Assembly (NCBI GenBank): GCA_027886175.1
Contig: JAJNNQ010000019.1
Location: 11,642,501-11,706,500, forward strand
Source: Phylloscopus collybita
Taxonomy: Eukaryota; Chordata; Aves; Passeriformes; Phylloscopidae
Direction: 5' to 3'
DNA length: 64,000 nucleotides
The stretch's first letter is position 1; each line of letters starts with the position of its first letter. The notes below the pieces were generated by a model. That model ran no database searches. It saw only the letters and a program-made list of their open reading frames with translations, and was not told the origin of the DNA. This document shows positions 60,498 to 64,000 of the stretch, in pieces. The position numbers and the translations under genes were made by a program.

Positions 60498-63400
60498 ACA
60501 TCTCTTTGGATTGATTGGAAAGCCACAATGCACAGTATGGATCTGAAAAGGAAAAAAAAAAAAATTACTCTGTAGTCATTAACTTACAAAAACCCTCCAG
60601 TCTGAGTTACACAGACTGCAAATTTGGTCATACACTTTTCCTCCTCTATTTATTGTTTTATATTTTTTGTGAGGACCATGTGCTGTCCTCCTGTGTCAAC
60701 ATTCCAGCTTAGTGAGCAATCAGAGCAGAAAAGCTTTTCTTGATAAGAGGAGATGAGTTAGTAGGAACCTGCAACAATTTCTACTCTGAATGCAGCTCAG
60801 AGCTGGTGAAATTCATCTCTTTCAGTAGTTGATCCCCAGAAGCAGAGTGTGTGGCTGTAACTTCAAGCTGGCTCAAGGGTTCAGGAGGTTGCATCAAAAT
60901 TTCTGAATTTTCTTGTGAGACACAGGGAAACTGTATGGCTTCTGAAAATTAGAAGTTTCAGGGACATCAGACTGTAGGAACTTGAGCCTCTCTCTATTCT
61001 TTTTTCAAGCTGGGGATGTCACAAGAGCATTTCAGTTTGTATGACTGGTGTCAGGTTTTGACTCTTAAAAAGACTACATTTTGTTAGAAATGGGAAAATC
61101 TCAGAAGTGGCTCTGACATTCATCTGTAGACAAGGACACACGCAGATGAAAACTTGAAGTCTGAAAATTAGGTCAGAGAAGTCATGAAAGCTTGTACAGA
61201 GAATGCAGAGCTATAGACATTTCTGGTCCTGCAGTCTTCACAGGTTATAATTTATCATGGGCTGAAGAGTCTATTTATAGCTCCTCAAAATGTTTCTAAG
61301 AGCAGCATTTTGCAAACTGCCAAAGGTTTGCAGATTTGTAATGAGAAGAATTCCTCGATGCACAGGCCTGCCCACATCCAAACTCCCTCATTGACATTTC
61401 TACAAGCTGTGATTTCATAGTCCATTCGTGTCCCAGAACCCAGTGGGCAAATTTATCCCTGGCAAAGGCCCACTGAAGTCACACCAAAGATAAATTCAAG
61501 TCAATGAATTTTATTTTAGTGGTGTTCAAACTGCTTGCAGTGATATGCAGATAAGTAGCTATAGGCTTTTTTGCAATATCAAATTGTTTAAGCTTTAGTG
61601 GCCTAAAAAAAAAAAAAATTACCTTTGAGCAGAATTTGTGCTAATTGGCTTAAATACACACAGAACTGAAGTGTGGTTTTGACAACAATTATTTTCTGGA
61701 GTTTTAGAAGCACTTCAAAAAGAAGAAAAGCACGCTAAACTCTCATGCATGATATCTGTGGGTTCATATTTCCAAAGGTGTTTTAACTGGACACAATTAT
61801 GTGCTGGTGTGATGAACTGTGGGTGGCAGAGCAGCAATGCAAGCACCTGATGGCACAGGCAGTTCTCTTGTAAGCACTGCTAACTCTGTGTGTCAGTGTG
61901 CACCTGTGGGAAGTACAAATTTTTATCAGTGAGAAGGTCAATTTCTATCTCAAATCTGCCCTGTTAGAAGTAGTTCTAATCTGTATTTAATTATTGTCCT
62001 TTAGGTGTCTAGATTTACATGGGGTTGAGGTGCCCTGTATGGTTTCTTTGCCCATGGTGGCTAAATGAGTCTTTTCATGTCATGCCAACCTCTGCCTGGG
62101 TTTAATGACATATTTCTGGCTGGAGTCTGGCCCTGGAGTCAGCAGCCTTGAGCCGTGTCTGACAGGAATCCAGCCTGTTTTGTAAGAAGGGTGTTCTAAA
62201 CTCCCTGATGTTCCATGGTCCCCTTTTAGCTTGTTTTGGTTTTCAGCACAAATCAAAGATTGCTCCGAGGCACCTGAGCACTGAAGGCAGCTCAGGCACG
62301 GCTGTTCAGGCTGGCTCTGCCAGGTGCTGTATTTCTGCTCCACTCTTTAGGATTTACAGCACTTTAGGGCAGCGTTTCCCCACAGGAGCACTGTGACACT
62401 GCCTTATTTTATGGGTGAATTAGAGTATTTCAGGTATTTGCTGACTTTGTCAAAGTCCAGCAAATCTCCTCTCTCTGAGAGCAGGCAGCAGGAGGTGTTT
62501 GCATGGGTGAGCTCAAGATCCCTCCCATGTGGAGGCTGAGGAGGGATGTTTGTGTATGTTTGGAAAGGGGAGAGAACATGAAGGGAGTTGTGATTTGCTA
62601 TTGCAGGTGCAACGTGGCTGTGTGGTGGAAGGCAAACTCCTGGGGTTTGCAAGTGCTTCTCTTTCCTTGTGGTCCTTTGTAACTTGCATCAGCTTTCTCC
62701 AAACTCCTGACGCTTTTCCTAGAAAGCTTCAGCATCCTCCCACAGCCCCAGGTCTGCTCTGGCCTCTTCTTGGCTGCCCAGTGCACTCCCCAGTCCCCTG
62801 CTCACCCCTTCCTCATCCCTGATGCTGTGCCAGGTCTCATCGTGCCCTCCTGTGTCCTCCTGCTCTGTCCTTTCTGCTGAAATGAAAGCACTTAAAGGCT
62901 GTGGGGCTCTACCAGGCTTCAGTGCTGGTTACCAGTTCAAATGTAGTTTCTTTCTCTCCAATCACATGATCCACATAGGAAAAAGGACATTTTGGAAGTC
63001 AGGCTGGTGTTTTTCAAGTGTTGTTGAACCTGATGCACTCTCCAGGCTCACAGATCTCTGCACTGAGTGAGGGGCTTTTCTGTGTCATTCATGGGCTTTG
63101 TCATGCCTGCCTTCCCTGGGGTTGTAAGAGCTGTAGCAAGGGGTGGGACTTGGTAAAAAACAAATTTATCCAAACTTTTCAAAATCTGCAAAACGGCGAA
63201 AACACAATTGTTTTTCCTAATACAACTGTTGTTAAGTTGGTGTAAAGTTTCAAAGGAGAAGCACATTCTCAGGAAATGCAGCAGAGCTTGATTCAATGTG
63301 TGGCTTTTAAAATCAACAGTTTGAAAATAATAACCTGAATTTATAATGGAAAACCCTGCTCAGGTTCTGGCTTGACACTTGGCTGACAGCTGTGTGTCCT

Positions 63401-63779
63401 CCAGGTGCCACAGAATGCAATATACCTTTATTTTCTCTAACATTTGGGCTACCAGCTTACCTCAGTATGTTCCACGGAGATAAACAATAACAGTGCAGAG
63501 TTAAGTGACTTTGGAGATGAGAAGCAAAGGACAAAAGGTTTTCTTAGCAATGACATTGAGTAGTAGATGGAGGTATATACATTTCGTTATTAATTTTCTA
63601 ACATAATATAGGTTAGGAGTGGCAGTAACATAAATCAAAAATCTCTGAGCAGTGACAGATCAGGACAGCAAAGGCAGTTGCTACTTCTGACCATTGTTAA
63701 TGCAGGCCCATCTCACTGATTCCAGTGAGAGTGCAGCCAGGGCCCAGAAAGGTTGGGAAGTTTATCCGAAGTGTTCCAA
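60498..63779. other. Unique non-coding sequence, no gene seen
   Basis: Only short open frames (up to about 97 codons) and two A12-A14 runs (near 60,551 and 61,606) were found. The GC-richer stretch at 62.5-62.9 kb generates overlapping frames on both strands but no domain. Confidence 0.5.
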
Positions 63780-63862
63780 AGAGAGAGAGAGTCCCTGAAC
63801 CAAACCAAAGTTAAAAGAGGAAAGAAAAAGAAAAAAAAAAAGGCAAAAAAAAGGGCAAAAGC
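63780..63862 (+). repeat. Purine-rich low-complexity tract
   Basis: Starts with a (GA)6 run and, after a short unique gap, becomes A-rich with G interruptions, including an A11 run. Low complexity; no gene. Confidence 0.85.
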
Positions 63863-64000
63863 ACATCTGAGGGAGATACAAAGAAGTCAGTTTTGTGTGG
63901 CAAACTAGAAATGCGCTGAGTTCAAATGAGATTAAAGTTAATAGTGGTCAAGTTAATACCTTTGATAGAGAAGGATAGTATGTGTATAAAAAGCTTATGC
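63863..64000. other. Window edge, nothing recognised
   Basis: AT-leaning unique sequence running to the window end. Nothing supported. Confidence 0.5.

Overview
The window looks like non-coding vertebrate DNA from a bird, either intergenic or deep intronic. Four interspersed fragments match the 3' tail of avian CR1 LINEs (8.4, 25.0, 26.2 and 50.2-50.4 kb). A 1.26-kb block at 30.6-31.9 kb matches an endogenous-retrovirus LTR family that I associate with songbird genomes, so a passerine is the best guess, but 'bird' is much safer than 'passerine'. The sequence is AT-leaning and CpG-poor. Its many short open frames carry no recognisable protein domain, so I do not call them genes. There are no bacterial-style genes, operons, rRNA, tRNA or CRISPR arrays.

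Layout. 1-17 kb: unique non-coding sequence with three predicted G-quadruplex motifs (48-71, 2432-2453, 6032-6052), a CR1 tail at 8.4 kb, a MIR-like sliver at 13.2 kb and a CpG-retaining block at 14.5-14.9 kb. 17-30 kb: an A24 tract, a decayed amniote CR1/L3-type 3' region on the minus strand (17.5-17.9 kb), a 41-bp tandem duplication at 18.4 kb, a second CpG-retaining block at 21.1-21.4 kb, a T45 tract at 23.4 kb, a MIR fragment at 24.4 kb, two CR1 tails and a GTTT-type simple repeat. 30.6-31.9 kb: an apparently solo ERV LTR on the minus strand, carrying an internal array of about six 40-bp units. 32-54 kb: unique sequence, a T49 tract, one coding-like exon candidate (43,513-43,670, no family recognised), a weaker one at 47.6 kb, a T/C-rich tract and several blocks resembling conserved non-coding elements. 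54.5-56.2 kb: two pieces of ancient CR1-type LINEs in the same orientation but the wrong order for one element, with a perfect 20-bp palindrome around a CACGTG core. 56-64 kb: unique sequence with two more conserved-element candidates and simple repeats.

No genes can be shown to work together here. The best leads are the LTR with its frame-rotating 40-bp array, the unidentified candidate exon at 43.5 kb, and the CpG-retaining or homeodomain-motif-rich blocks that may be regulatory. All repeat-family matches were made by eye from memory of consensus sequences. No alignment or database search was run.
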